Of a DNA stretch of 64,000 nt, positions 1-11,353 are shown one piece after another. Below the pieces are notes generated by a model, which was given only the letters and a program-made list of their open reading frames with translations, had not been told where the DNA came from and did not search any database. Each line of letters opens with the position of its first letter. Position 1 is the stretch's first letter. Origin of the DNA: Lepiota brunneoincarnata (taxonomy: Eukaryota > Basidiomycota > Agaricomycetes > Agaricales > Agaricaceae); assembly GCA_023014365.1 (NCBI GenBank), contig JAEBUN010000006.1, forward strand, positions 806,001-870,000, given 5' to 3'. A program made the position numbers and the translations under genes.

Positions 1-605
1 ACTTTCTTCCTCGGCGCCCGTACTTGGCTTCTTATCAGCTGGCAATCCTTTACTGACGCGGTCTCCGACGTAGGTAGCCCAAGCCTCAGAAACAGTAACT
101 ACAAGCTCAGGTGTCAAATTTGTGGTATCAGATCGGAACTTGTCCAGTAAGTGGTTTTGACGAGCACGTATGATGATCTAGGTATAATTGAGCGAAAAGT
201 GTCAGAGTAGGGAAACTCCAAAAACCTTGTCGTCGATATCCGTGATATTCATCACGAAATGGACATCGTATCCAAAATAATCCGCCATGATTCTGCGTAG
301 GATATCCTGTGTCACGTAGTTCCTAGAAAATCATCGCATCTTGATACGAAGCGCGCAGATGGGGCTACTGTACCTAGCGTGTCCCATATGCGATGCATCA
401 TAAACTGTTGGACCGCAATTATACCATTTTATATGGCGACCATTCGTTGGAACAAATTCCGTCTGTGATTGAGTGAGTTGGAGCAGGAGGATCTCAATTG
501 ATGGGGTCACGGACTTTGGTTCTAGTAAGCGAGTTGTAAACTTTGAGAACCGGTTCTTGAGGTTGCTGCTTGGGCAACGGACCAAGAGGGTTGCTGTGCA
601 GTCAT
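1..605 (-). CDS. Cysteinyl-tRNA synthetase, cytosolic, 5' part (runs off the window start)
   Basis: Charges tRNA(Cys) with cysteine in the cytosol. The conserved block [19 protein letters not shown] is present; HMGH is the class I HIGH signature and the Cys in it is a zinc ligand in this family. It is followed by [19 protein letters not shown] and IIIRARQ, in the order expected of eukaryotic CysRS. I read introns at 463-514, 323-373 and 178-225, all GT-AG and about 50 nt. I chose the ATG at 603-605 because it gives MTAQQPSW, a usual fungal start. Between that start and [11 protein letters not shown] the frame slips by +1 around 555-580, as if one base were extra; no intron fits there. The remaining two thirds or more of the protein lie outside the window. 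Identity is certain; the N-terminal frame is not. Confidence 0.93.
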
Positions 606-2239
606 GACTGTAATGTTCTGTGAGTAGAATCGCCTTGACCTAGCTGGATAGCAGGGCCGAAGGAAGTGAGTGGTCGAGAAGAGAGATCTAGTGTTTCCGC
701 ATTTGAGCAGCATAGGCAGACCAATCCAACGAGTCAATAAGGGTCATGGGGTGATCACATGATCTCAGAAAATAATTATTTATTACGTGCATGACTTAAA
801 TTTCCACTGTTTCCTACTGCTGGTCCATCGCGAACTAGAATCGAACGCCGAACGCCCAGTTTTCGCACGTCCCAAGTCCAGCTGAGCTGAAAATCAATAT
901 AACAGTGATTTTCAGTGATGTCATCTCACTCGTTATGCCCTGCCTGGGCGACTTGTTGACAAAATGAGAGCCACCTTCTCTGAAATCAGACATTTGATGT
1001 CGTAAAGGGCTCAGCTTACTCGGGAACTTACGACCGCCTTCCTGACTTCTTTCCATGCGCGCTGTATCGTAAATAATAAATTTGGGGCTTCGCGAGGCTG
1101 CGCGTGAAGCGAAATGGACAGCACTTGTATCCTGAAATTCCCATGTTTCTCCCTACCAGGCCGGAACCTATTTTGCGTGGGCACAAGAGTTGTAGCCCAC
1201 GGGTCGGTGACGCCCTGGTTGTCATCAACTACATTGATCTCAACTGCTATTTTTCGGGGTGAGGCTCCCAGTCACTTCCGGACCGCACCAACAACCAGGG
1301 TCCTCACTCTCACTGAACGCGAATACAAGCGCTGGCAGGCATCGAATTACTTCTACCCGCTTTGTTTTCTCCGACTCGGCCAAACGACAATTGTATTAAA
1401 TGCTACTGCAAAAACTCCATCTAGAGGAGATCAAGTGCGCCAGCTAATCTTAGCGCGTGAGTTCCTTCACATGGAATGCCCTCTCAATAACGACAGAAGT
1501 GCTGATATATCCCGTACCACATCGGACATGCTTCAGAGAGTGCCGGGGCAAACTCTATCACTCTCAAGAACAGAGCACTGCCGAGATACCGCAACTTGGC
1601 TAGCTCCGCTCATCTTTTTATCCCGACCAGAACCCTGGCTGGGGCGCAGTGGCGATCAGGCTTGGCTTTTTCTTGAGATCTGAATCAATCACACCCAACT
1701 CAAGATGTGATCACGCACCACAGGAGTATATCAAAGCTTTTTTTCCCTTGGTTAATCAAGAAACAACATCCATCAACATTGTGTGAACAGAATATTCGCC
1801 CACACTCTGATCTTCTTCTTCTCAATCCACGGACTGTTCAAGGTCAGTGAAACCAGGTGGCTCAATTCCATTTAGGTCGCACGACTTTCCACACCATAAT
1901 TGATGAGGTCCCGCCGGTTCATAGACCGGCACAGGCCCTGTCCCTCAAAACTCTAATATTGCGTCCCTCACCCCTAATATTAGCATGCCGTCAGCGCGTA
2001 ACAGCTTCATCAATGGGGTTCTTTTAATTGATTCAGGTGCAAAGTATCTGGAGGTCCACATACATTTGTCATGCGCAAGAATAAATAGGCATAGTGCCAT
2101 GTTAAGGTAGACCTTGCTCTGATCATCACCAACCTGTGTTCGCATATAAACCAGGCCACTTACCCTGTAGTCCCCCCCGGCCCTCCCATACCCAGTCCCA
2201 TTCCCGCATTGTCCACTCCCGCCTCACCTGTACAATACT
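606..2239. other. Intergenic, no supported gene
   Basis: Between the CysRS start and the first WOPR gene I recognise no protein. One open frame of 189 codons on the + strand (1114-1683) has no domain, no clear intron signals and no family resemblance, so I do not call it a gene. The stretch presumably holds the promoters of both flanking genes. Confidence 0.5.
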
Positions 2240-3371
2240 ATGCAACGCCCAACATGCGTTGAAATGCGTGTGCGGTCCACTGCGGACGCGCAGGTCATCT
2301 TCCATGCAGTTTACCTCAACATACTACCGATTATCACACGACGTTTGGACACTGAAGAGCGCCGAGAAATCCGCCCAGGCTGTGTGTATGTCTGGGAGGA
2401 ACGCAGTCCAAACACGGACGCTATTGGGATGGTAAGCGTGACTATGATCGACCCCACCCACTGCTGTTGTTTACGCATGGTAGGTTGGCATAGAACGCTG
2501 GACGGATTCGAGGAGCTGGGGACCCAGCCGTGTCAGAGATGTTCGTAAACTCTTTTCGTCACCAAAGAGTCCGAGCGGATTGTTCATACCTTATCCAGGA
2601 GTTTCTGTTCTATCATGAAAGAGAGCGGTCACCCGTTGAACTTGAAATGGCATCCGACTCTGACACAACGTATGTTATTGGCCTGCCACTATATCGGGTA
2701 TTTTTAACAGCATTTATCGCTGACAACCTGCTATCACACCTGTCAGACTGGCGAGCCACCGCCCATCCCCTCCCCGAACTCGAAGGAAGAACCTTATCAA
2801 ACAAACCTATTCCGTCCTCGTGCAGACACAACGAGGCCGGAAGAAGTGGCATCTGAGTAAGCGCCTTACCTGGGCGTCCCTCTGTGTTAGGAGAGCAGGT
2901 CATGCTGATGTGCACGGCAGCGGCATACTTCACACACGATACCCTCGAGAATCTCCGCACCATCGACGACCTTCCTGAGCTGGCGTCTCTTCACGTACCT
3001 CCAGGGAAGTACATAAGTGCTAGATCCATCAATAAGAACCCCAAAGTTATCCCCGGTTATCCAATCCCGTGCTATGGGTGAGTAGCAATCCATTGACAGA
3101 GTTTGGGATTCATCATCCTGATGATGATAAATTGCTCACTGCTATTTATCCGCCCATGTATGACAGGCGTGATAGGATTCCAAGGCTATTTAAGCTGCAG
3201 ACGCGACCACCGCTATGCACTCCCAACGGTGCGGATGATCAGCGTGGGGTACTTGCACCGCTGGCATACCTGGAGACGATTGCCCCGCATCGTCGACACC
3301 CACTGGACGAAAAGGCGCTGATGTCATTCTCATGCCACATCACCCGCGATCTCTATCGCAGACTGTGGTAG
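2240..3371 (+). CDS. Gti1/Pac2 (WOPR-domain) family protein, copy 1
   Basis: WOPR proteins (Gti1/Pac2 in fission yeast, Wor1 in Candida, Ryp1, Sge1) are fungal DNA-binding regulators of development and morphology. The start MQRPTC is shared with the other two copies in this window. WOPR subdomain a is seen as DAQVIFHAV, TRRLDTEERREI, GCVYVWEER, then ERWTDSRSW and GPSRVRD, leading to EFLFYHER. After further introns subdomain b appears as LIKQTYSVLVQTQRGR-KKWHL, AYFTHDTLENLRTIDDL and VPPGKY. The C-terminal tail has LAPLAYLETI and RRHPLDEKALM, a motif shared with copy 3. Introns are inferred at about 2431-2483 and 2540-2598, then one before LIKQ, one inside subdomain b, and one near 3079. The usual RWTDGRRWSPSR core is altered to RWTDSRSWGPSR. 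Function in this organism is inferred only from the family. Confidence 0.82.
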
Positions 3372-4622
3372 CTCTGCCCTTTTTCAGTGCTCTAACAGCT
3401 TTTCATCAGTCCGGGACACCTGCCCTCTTTCAGCAAGACTGACTCGTTAGATATAACCACGAGACAGTGCTTTGTTACTAAAACGGTATTTATGGAAATA
3501 AGTAAAAGACGATATTTGTTGTCGTATTCCGTTGATCCCGTTCTCCCTCGATGTATCTCCTAGTCGCTATAGTTATTCTGTCCTGTGTTTTCGTGCTGCT
3601 ACTCTCGTTGACGTATACTGTATAAAGCAGAAGTTTAGGTAGACTTTCAATGGTGGAATCAAAGACAATTATTGGTATGCTTCTGAAACGGTGTAATCAG
3701 CGCTAGTGTCCGGGTGACAGGGAGCCATGTGAGAATGTCGATGGGGGGAGTAGATTCTGCCTGTGATGGTTGGTTGAGACCCATAACGGCTTCCTCCTTG
3801 ATCGGACCAGAGACTTATATATACGAAGTCAGGGATATCAGAGCTCAGTGAATCTCTTTTCTGGTTCAGTCCCTGGGTGGGCTGCATTGTGATTACCAGA
3901 TCGAGGCTTGAAAGCAAGGTGGCCAGGACCTAAGGGGTGTGATTGGGCTCCAAAGTGCGTTCGATGTGGGGTTACCCTGAATGTGATGGGAGAGCACGGA
4001 GGAGAAGGAGAAGGATAGGTGTGTGTGTATGTTGTTTTCTAGAGCACTGCGATGTTGGGAAGCCTTGAAGGTTATGTCAAGGGCACTGATCTTATCGGCC
4101 ATGGCCTGAGAAATATCACGGCGAGACGACGTATGAAATGACGTCGTGGAGAGGAAGGCTGATGTGTTTCTTCAGGCGCATATCGTTACTCTAGGCAATC
4201 GCAACATCGCAAAGCAGGATCTGGGGTGGTCTTTCTCTCTCGGCCTGCAGTACATAATTGTGTTGTCTCCCTGGGGTGCCTACGAAAAGGGTTAGAAGAA
4301 TTACAGAATGCACGGAGAGGCCAGATGGCGATTACGACAACGTGGGCGAATTCGAAGTTCGAGCGCGGCGACTTTGCTTATAAGGTGCGGTGGCAGGGAC
4401 TAGGGGGGGGGGCGTTGTGACGGGGAAATAAGATAGGCCTCAAACCCATGGAGGGAGCTATACCCAAACAGACGGGGACAATTAAGGTATTTAGCTTGGG
4501 TATCTAGATGCCCCAGGCGTGTGGGTCGAGGACGGAGAGGCTAATTAATTACAGAACAGGGTCGGTGTGCTTCATATGTATATCCCACACTGCTCTTTCT
4601 CCGACTGTCCCTCCTCTTGCAT
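3372..4622. other. Intergenic between WOPR copies 1 and 2
   Basis: I see no gene here. Short open frames of 65-82 codons on both strands look random. The stretch presumably carries the 3' end of copy 1 and the promoter of copy 2. A run of nine G sits at about 4405-4413. Confidence 0.45.
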
Positions 4623-6377
4623 ATGCAATATCCAACATGCACCAACATCCGCATCCGTTCCATTCACGATGCCCACAGGATCTTCTACGCTGTCCAGCAG
4701 GGCCTCCTCCAGATGGTCACTCGTAGACTCGACGCCGATGAGCGCATGCAACTTCGCACGGGCTGTGTCTATGCCTGGGAGGAGCGCGGTCCGCATACTG
4801 AACTCACCGGATTGGGCATTGAACGCTTCACCGAAGGCCGGAGATGGTCGCCCTCCCGTGTGCGGGATGTGAGTGCCTGTTCCTGTGCTATCCTTTCCTT
4901 TCCTTCTCATCTAGTCGCCACCCAGGAATTTCTCTTTTATTATGAAAAGTACTCACCCTCCCCCGACTGTGCAAATCCGTAAGTCTCCCTGGGAATAGCT
5001 AGGCGTCCTATTTGATCAATGCCACATCATCCATGCTGTTGCAATTTCAAGGCACCCCCCACGCGACTGGGACCCTCTTGTCAAACAGACTTATTCCGTA
5101 TGGGTCGAGACAGTGAAAGGGAGGAGAAAGTGGCATCTCAGTATGGAATTCTGGCATATCGGGTTTGGCTGGGGCTTACTCCCTTGTTCTTCGTTGCTAG
5201 CGGCTTACTTCACTCAGGCAACCGTCGACCAATTGGGATCAATCGATGACGTGCGAGTCGTACGGGATCTTGTTGTACCTGAAGGTGTCTTCAAGAGTAC
5301 CAGAGTCACTAAAGCTCGTAGTAAAGCAGAAGACAATAACCCTGGCGAGTCCTCCGAGTCCTCTGGCGCCAACGCTGCCAGTATCTCAAGATATGCCCCA
5401 TTCCCAGCACCCTCATTCCCTAACCAGTCAGACCCCTCTTCATCTGGCCAGGTACTCATGTACCAGCCATACCCCAATCATCATCAACGTCATCTACAGG
5501 ACGATGTTGAGTTCCCGCCTGTCAAGCAGTATTCTGCTATTTGCCCTCCAGATCCAACCCCTGTCCCCTGTCGGCAGCACCTCGCGAGATCCAAGCCAGT
5601 ACCACGCACAACCCTATCGTTCTCTCAGACCATCCCCCCATCCACGCATCAGTGCAGATTACACCCTTTCAGATTGTAACCCCCGGCCTCCGCAAGTTGC
5701 CGCCAAACTCGCCCCCACTGGCGTCCGACATTCGAATACTTCTCTCACACACGCTTTACATATCACCGCTGCTGGCCCATCGACGTCGGGTTCGCACAGC
5801 AGTGCGAATGCTATGGAGGCATATACTCCCGACATCCATACTTTCCCAGCAGGTTCGGCGCCAGGGTGGACGGAAGGAGGTGTTGGAGTAGTCGGCCCTA
5901 CCTAGTTCTTCCATTTACTACAGTGGGTGTGCCAACCGATTTTCTCCCTCTGCTGTACAAACTGGTCATCCGCCGCATCTACACCTACGCCAACACCATG
6001 AACTGGGTATCGACGCCGGCTTCCAACCCCCTCAGTGCCTGAATCCTCCCCACGGCCACCTCATTTTGGACAGAGGTAATAGGCGAGGACCCGGGAGCTT
6101 GCTGTCCCTCAATATACCGCAGGAAGCCTATTCCCTTTCTTACCATGAATCCATGCCTCTAGCCTCTCCCACTGGTACGAACTCGACATCCGCATCCGGT
6201 AGCTCTCGGCCCGCGTCTTGCTCTTCTGGATCTCAAAAACACAGGCCGAGTAGTGTGGGTGGACCATGCAGAGATTTAGCCTTAGCCCCACTGAATACTC
6301 TTACTCGAAGCCATCCGTATCGGCGGGAGCCGATGGATGATAGGGCTTTGCGGCTACTAGGCCCCCGATCTTCCTGA
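4623..6377 (+). CDS. Gti1/Pac2 (WOPR-domain) family protein, copy 2, C-terminus out of frame
   Basis: Tandem paralogue of the preceding gene. ATG at 4623 gives MQYPTC, matching the starts of copies 1 and 3. Subdomain a reads through without the first intron of copies 1 and 3: DAHRIFYAV, TRRLDADERMQL, GCVYAWEER, ERFTEGRRWSPSRVRD. Then come an intron (about 4868-4924), EFLFYYEK, an intron at 4979-5051, LVKQTYSVWVET, RRKWHL, another intron, and AYFTQATVDQLGSIDDV. The tail then appears in three successive frames: the first is open to 5679, the second to 5905, the third to 6377. The last piece carries LAPLNTLTRSHPYRREPMDDRAL, clearly the counterpart of the C-terminal motif of copies 1 and 3. No intron fits the change near 5880-5905. 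The tail is therefore either decayed or broken by single-base consensus errors. W is replaced by F and D by E in the RWTDG core. Confidence 0.75.
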
Positions 6378-7344
6378 CAGCTATGCTTGCACTTGAGTGC
6401 ACATCCCCGTATGGAATACTTTTTTTTTCTTGGATACATATGTGTGTTCGCATATTTTCTGTTCGCTTTCCTCTTTCTTCTTTTTGGGTTTTCGCAGCGG
6501 CAGAATTTCGGGGTTCTGCAACGGCAGATCGGGGCAATTTTCCCTTGGTATGCTGATAGGTTGCTCACCTCGTTGTTTTATGCTTTGTGTTCGGATACAC
6601 GGCTGGGTTCCCTGTTCCCCATTATTAGTTCTAGCGTGTAGCAATTACTTCTCGAACTTTCGAGATTTCAGCTAGCCAGCCAGCCAGCCAGCCAAGCGGG
6701 TCGTGACCCTCCACATAACGATATCGTTCTTGTCACGTCTGCGAGAGCTGTAAACTCATGCGCGTGCCCTCTCCGAGTTACGGACTCTGGTGTGCCTTAC
6801 CTCGCCGGGGAGACTGGTTGCTGACATGCAAACAGCATCCATGACTCGCGTTTGTTAGGTCTCCACGCAATATATAAAAATTTGCAAACCGAGTGCAAAG
6901 AGTGATATATTACATGTATGAACAAGGGACAGGCGGTGGATGACGGGACGTATGGAGTAAAATATCTAAAAAAATATGCGGGAACCCACTCTCGAAGGTT
7001 TTGTGGCAATTTCTTCATTCTACTCGGCTTAAATTAAGGGATGATGTTGCAGCGTATGTCCACAGGACTGGAGGATTGACGCGAGGGATGAACGATGATT
7101 GCGCAACCACCAACAGCTTGAATCCGGGAGGGGGAACATAGATGGGAGCTTGCAGGTGCCAAACATGGAAGTGGGGAGCTTTGGGTGGGTGGACGTATGC
7201 GAGATATCTGAATTGCACAGTGAATCAAACTGAGCCAGAGGGAGCCAAACGGAGAAGGCATAGATAGTGATGGAAACGGAGCGAGCGACCCCAGCGAACG
7301 CGAACAGCCTCAAGAATAGCTTCCTTAAGCAATTTAAGAGCTGT
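6378..7344. other. Intergenic / 3' regions
   Basis: T-rich and A-rich sequence with no gene I can support. It holds a short CAGC tandem repeat (about five units, 6673-6693). It probably contains the 3' UTRs of the converging WOPR copy 2 and TFIIA genes. Confidence 0.4.
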
Positions 7345-8521
7345 TCACCATTCGAACTCGCTGTTGAACGTAATTTGTCAATTATCCAAAGAGACGGTGT
7401 AGAAGCATATGTGAAAATTACCCGGTGCACTTGGCGAACAGATAATCCTTGCCATTGATATGAATCATACCATCTTTGAGAATGCATTTCCATTTGTTTT
7501 TGACCCGGGCGACCTAAAACCAGGTAAATGGAACTCCGCACCAAAGATCAGGGACTAGCGGCACCTTGTCATATGTACAAAATACAATGTCAGCATCGCC
7601 AGACCCTCCTTCTTCCGCCTCTTCCTCATTTTCGGTATCAGAGTCATCCAGGTCACTGTTAATGGCTTCCGAGTCATCCCTAGACGCCGCTGTCTGTTGT
7701 GATGATTGCACAGATGCCGGCTGAGGTAGAGATGGGTGCGATGGCCGAGGTGCGTATGCTGGGGGTGAAGGGGCATCATCTTCCTCAGACGACTCTGATG
7801 GACCGTCGACCTGTGGTATTCGCTGTTGTTGCTGATTCCCTGCGGCTTGCCCATTTTGTGTAGCGCTGCCGGCCGGTGACGCAGCGTAAGGGCGGGCTGT
7901 TGGAGGTGGGGGCTGCGTTTGAGGAGGGGCGCGGCCGAATGAGATTACCCCTGTTTGACCACCTGGATGCGGGGGTACGGGAGGAGGTAATGTTCGACCG
8001 TTGAGGTTTGGTCCGGGTAGTGCAGGGGAGGGTGTAGACATTGGGCCCGAGCATGTAGCGATTGTCTGCTGGTTCAATTTTCACTTGTGGTTGACTTGCA
8101 GTAGCTGTCATTGAGGCATAAGGGTTCGCAGTATAGTGCGCCTGCATCATGTGCATCGCATGTGGAGGATATGGGTGATGCGTTGGCTGGTGCGGTGGAG
8201 CCACGGGAGCTTGAGGTTGTTGAGGTGTATCAAACTCTGCTACGTGGGATGCTATGATTTTCGCCTGCCATTTCTACGAACAGAGATAAGTCATCAAGTA
8301 TGACAAGGAAGAACAGGAAATAGCTTGCGTTTTGCAGTTCTGCGAGGACCTCCTCAGAGACGCCGTATTCGTCGAATTCGGACTTAATGTTCGCGATGAC
8401 ATCGTCTATAACAGTTCGGTAGATAGAAGGCTCAAAAATCCCAAGAAATTTCGCCATTAAAATCCAGCGCTCTACTACAGGCAGCAATCGGTGAGCAGCT
8501 CACCACTATCTTATTTGACAT
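7345..8521 (-). CDS. TOA1: Transcription initiation factor IIA large (alpha/beta) subunit
   Basis: TFIIA stabilises TBP on the TATA box. The N-terminal helical domain is MSNKIV, then SIYRTVIDDVIANIKSEF and DEYGVSEEVLAELQN. The middle is a Pro/Gln-rich linker (TPQQPQAPVAPP, VKIEPADNRYMLGP) followed by an acidic stretch (SEEDD, DSDTENEEEAEE). The C-terminal beta-barrel half is DADIVFCTYDK, VARVKNKWKCILKDGMI, HINGKDYLFAKCTG and EFEW before the stop. Introns are at 8431-8503, 8274-8328, 7514-7564 and 7361-7421. The second one has a GC donor (GCAAGC) and AG acceptor; only that splice restores LAELQN-KWQAKIIASHV. Near 8021-8030 the frame slips by +1 in the linker, as if one T were extra, moving from NRYMLGP to ALPGPNLNGR. 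Identity is firm; this single break is the only defect. Confidence 0.93.
8274..8328 (-). other. GC-AG intron in the TFIIA gene
   Basis: The donor reads GCAAGC and the acceptor TAG. No GT donor nearby restores the conserved LAELQN-KW junction. Confidence 0.75.
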
Positions 8522-8886
8522 TGGGAATCCCTAGTCGTCTTTGCCAACGTTGAGGACAGTGACTACGCCGCTCGGGGGGGCCGACGTGCGAGATGGTGGG
8601 AATGAAGTAAGTTCCCTTTTATACTACATGTGCATCGCAGGCAACCCGGAATATTTCAAACTCCGACATATCGTATGATTGACTTTAACTTTCCCACGCA
8701 CGGATTCCCTGGGTCCACAGGAGAAGAGGATATATGGCCGAGAGAGCGGAGCTGGTGGGTGTGGGGCTACTTGACAATGACCTTCTTACGCGCCCACTCC
8801 ATGATGACTCCAACAATACAAAGTATACAAAGTATATAGGCCCCGAGAGGGATTGACGTAGTTCACCATTGGAGCCGTCGAAGTAT

Positions 8887-8895
8887 GATATAAAG
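8887..8895 (+). promoter_or_regulatory. TATA-like element
   Basis: GATATAAAG lies about 60 bp upstream of the ATG at 8953. The spacing is reasonable for a TATA box with a short 5' UTR. Confidence 0.4.
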
Positions 8896-8952
8896 CGACG
8901 TAGCCCCTGTGCAACGAAATAACCCCAATCCACGGTCATTGCACACACTTAC

Positions 8953-9489
8953 ATGCCTCTCTTCAAATCGCAAGCCCAACCAAGGAACACCAGCACTTCC
9001 CCTCCTCGCAGGGGAAGCAGGTTTTCCGATCATTCTCCTCCGCCAAGTGCAAGTAACCCGAGGGGAGGCCGGAAAAGTTTCTTTGGGCGCAGTAGCGTTT
9101 CTTCGGGTTCCGACCGGTCAGATATCCTGAGCGGACGTAGTCGGGGCAGTAATGGGGGTGGATTCTTCGGCAAGGGGCGCAATCACGATCGCGACATCGT
9201 TCAAAACGATCCTAGTATAATTGCGGCTCGCCAGAAGGTGACAGACGCAGAGGACGCCGAGAGAGCAGCTGATAACGCTCTCATGCAAGCCCGGGACATG
9301 GTGCATGAGGCCAAGCGGCATGTTGAGATTCTTGAGCAGGAAGCACTTGAAGAGTAAGTAGTTCGAGAGCATCATGTACGGAAAAAGAAACCGATTTTCC
9401 CTCGTTATAGTGCTCAGCGTGCAAAGATGAAGCAAGCCGAGGCCAAAGTGGTCAGCAAGAGCGCCAAGGGCTTGGGTCGTCATGGTTGA
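8953..9489 (+). CDS. Small basic Ser/Arg/Gly-rich protein with C-terminal coiled coil, function unknown
   Basis: Two exons. The first (8953 to about 9355) begins MPLFKSQAQPRN, is rich in Ser, Arg and Gly over the first 75 residues (GRSSVSSGSDRSD, SRGSNGGGFFGKGRN), then becomes a heptad-like helix (AARQKVTDAEDAERAADNAL, EAKRHVEILEQEALEE). A GTAAGT-AG intron joins it to DAQRAKMKQAEAKVVSKSAK, ending at 9489. Total is about 160 residues. It has no signal peptide or membrane segment. I do not recognise a named family. The clean splice and uniform helix make it a likely real gene. Nothing in the neighbourhood suggests a function. Confidence 0.7.
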
Positions 9490-9684
9490 GGAGGTTGACT
9501 TTGGATATTTGAATATTTTCTTTACCGCGACCGGAATTACTATGAACCTGCCATGTAATATTACAACCGTAGTGTTTGCTTAACTTCTATACCCTGTCGC
9601 TCAAGTCAACTATGACCGGAATACTCGCAAAAGGAGGGCGGAAAGTGGACCTTTCAGAAATAGCTGCCGGCCCCTGCATAAGCC

Positions 9685-11233
9685 TCAGCTCTTGGAGGGC
9701 TGGCCAAAGGCTTTGCCACACCGGGATCCTTGCCTCTCCAGCTCGAGTACCTCCGCCTGCCGTTGCACATCTCCCAGTGACCCTGGACCGAAAGCGGGTA
9801 CAGGTAAGTTATAGGGGCGAACTTGCGCGGCAGCAAGGCCCGTAGGTATTCGAGCCTGGAGATCCGCTTGGCTCGGTACAGGCTGAAAATGCAACTGAAG
9901 CACAAGTGAAACTTGGCACACTCGCGAAACCAAAGCACTCACCGAGTCATTCATCTTTTTGTAAAATTTGTAGAATGTGTTGACACTCTCCAACTCGTCT
10001 GCAACCTGACTCCTTTTCTCCCTTTCCTTATCTCCCTTGCTGAAGTGGAGGGCTAGGTTGCTATCTTTCAACTCCTCTAAATCCTTTTTTGCCCAAGCCA
10101 AGAGAGCGACAGCTTCTCCTCCCCTGTCGGTCCCCCCATTCTCGCCTGCTTCGACACCAAGCCATTTGTGTGACAGAGCCGTGTGGAAGGCCGCTTGGTC
10201 GGTCAGGTACCTCCTCAACTCCGTGGAGACCTCTCCATTGCCTCCGGACGCGGATGCCTTTGCAAGAGACTTTGCGGATGTGTACAACGAGACGCACTCC
10301 AGATGCATTTTTGCAATCAAACCTGGTGAAGGGTGTGATTTGGGCAGGGGGGGACCAGGTGCGATGTTGCCTTCGTATGCAGCCTTTGACAGGTACTTTC
10401 TTATGGCGAGAGATTGTGCATCGGCTAATGACATCCTAGACATGCCTTGCATGAGAAGGATATATAGAGCTCAAACAAATCGACAAACTCACTTGACCAA
10501 TGCGGTATTGACTTCTTGCTTCAAATCGGGTGGCCTCGAGAAACCATTCAAACCACCGCCTCTGCCAACCTCCCACTCCGGTAATAGTGTGTCGGTGATG
10601 TACGCAAAGACACCGCTGGCTTTGCATAAGAAACCAAAAGCAACGTTCAGCTGTTCGTCCTTCCGTTTCCGCTGAGCCTCTGTTATTGTGCGATCACGCT
10701 CATATGAACCCATAGAGTGCACTGTAGCACGAGCCAGATTTGAGAGGGTGAATGCATAAGTGAGAAGCGAGAAAGCCAGGTCGGCATATAGCCCAGGGAT
10801 AGAGAGACGGGGAGAATTGTGGAAAATATTGTTCGAAAGTGTGGTCCTCCAACTGAAGGCTGGAACAAAGTGTGCTCAGACCTAGAAAAGCAGGAGATGA
10901 AAGCTTGCCGTCGCACAGGGTTCTGATTTAAGGCCAAGATCGTCGTGAGCCACACAATTCATGATTCCCCGTAGAAGGGGTACATATTCTTCCAGGAGCT
11001 GCGGATGATGAGGAGGGTGGCGCAAAAGACGGACGATACGCACTTTGATGAGTGACAGATAATCTTTTGTGTTATCCTCTGTTCTCTTGCTCGTCTTCAA
11101 CGCAGCTCGAATATTCCCTCTGGCTTGTGTTGCCTCAAGTATGTGGTTTGCAGTGAGTCCTATCGGCGCTCTGGTCGATACAAACGTCAGCAAAAGAGAA
11201 GGCTCCTGTCGTAGGCAGTTCATAGAGATACAT
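9685..11233 (-). CDS. palC: pH-response regulator PalC (BRO1-domain protein)
   Basis: PalC is a BRO1-domain protein of the fungal ambient-pH (Pal/Rim) pathway; it links the plasma-membrane sensor complex with ESCRT-III. The start MYLYELPTTGAFSFADVC at 11233 is typical of the family. It is followed by EATQARGNIRAALK, EEYVPLLRGIMNCV, HDDLGLKSEP, FSWRTTLSNN, LYADLAFSLLTYAFTLSNLA, GFLCKASGVFAYI, MSLADAQSLAIRKYL, HKWLGVEAGEN and FYKFYKKMNDS. The C-terminus is ARIPTGLAAAQVRPYNLPVP, with FGPGSLG. I infer GT-AG introns after SLIK, after KSEP, before QGMSR and after MNDS. In exon 1 the frame moves by +1 between CIDQS and ILEATQARG (about 11140-11180); there is no room for an intron. The gene is divergent from PIG-U, with 120 bp between starts. 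Confidence 0.88.
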
Positions 11234-11353
11234 AGTGGCGAGGGAAGGAAGAATAATGATGAGGTGAGTCGGCCCAGGTTCGAATTGAGGACCTTCTGAG
11301 TTGATGATGTGATGAGTGCCCTTTCGCACGTTGCCGCGCGTTTGGCATACTTT

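Noticed and set aside
1114..1683. 189-codon open frame on the plus strand
   Set aside because: No domain, signal or splice context; composition looks random. A frame of this length can arise by chance.
2240..3371. Overlapping frames at 2136-2435 and 2613-2963
   Set aside because: They are shadows of WOPR copy 1; only the frame with the WOPR motifs is conserved among the three copies.
11262..11290. B-box-like GGTTCGAATTG
   Set aside because: No tRNA fold around it; it lies between the PalC and PIG-U start codons.
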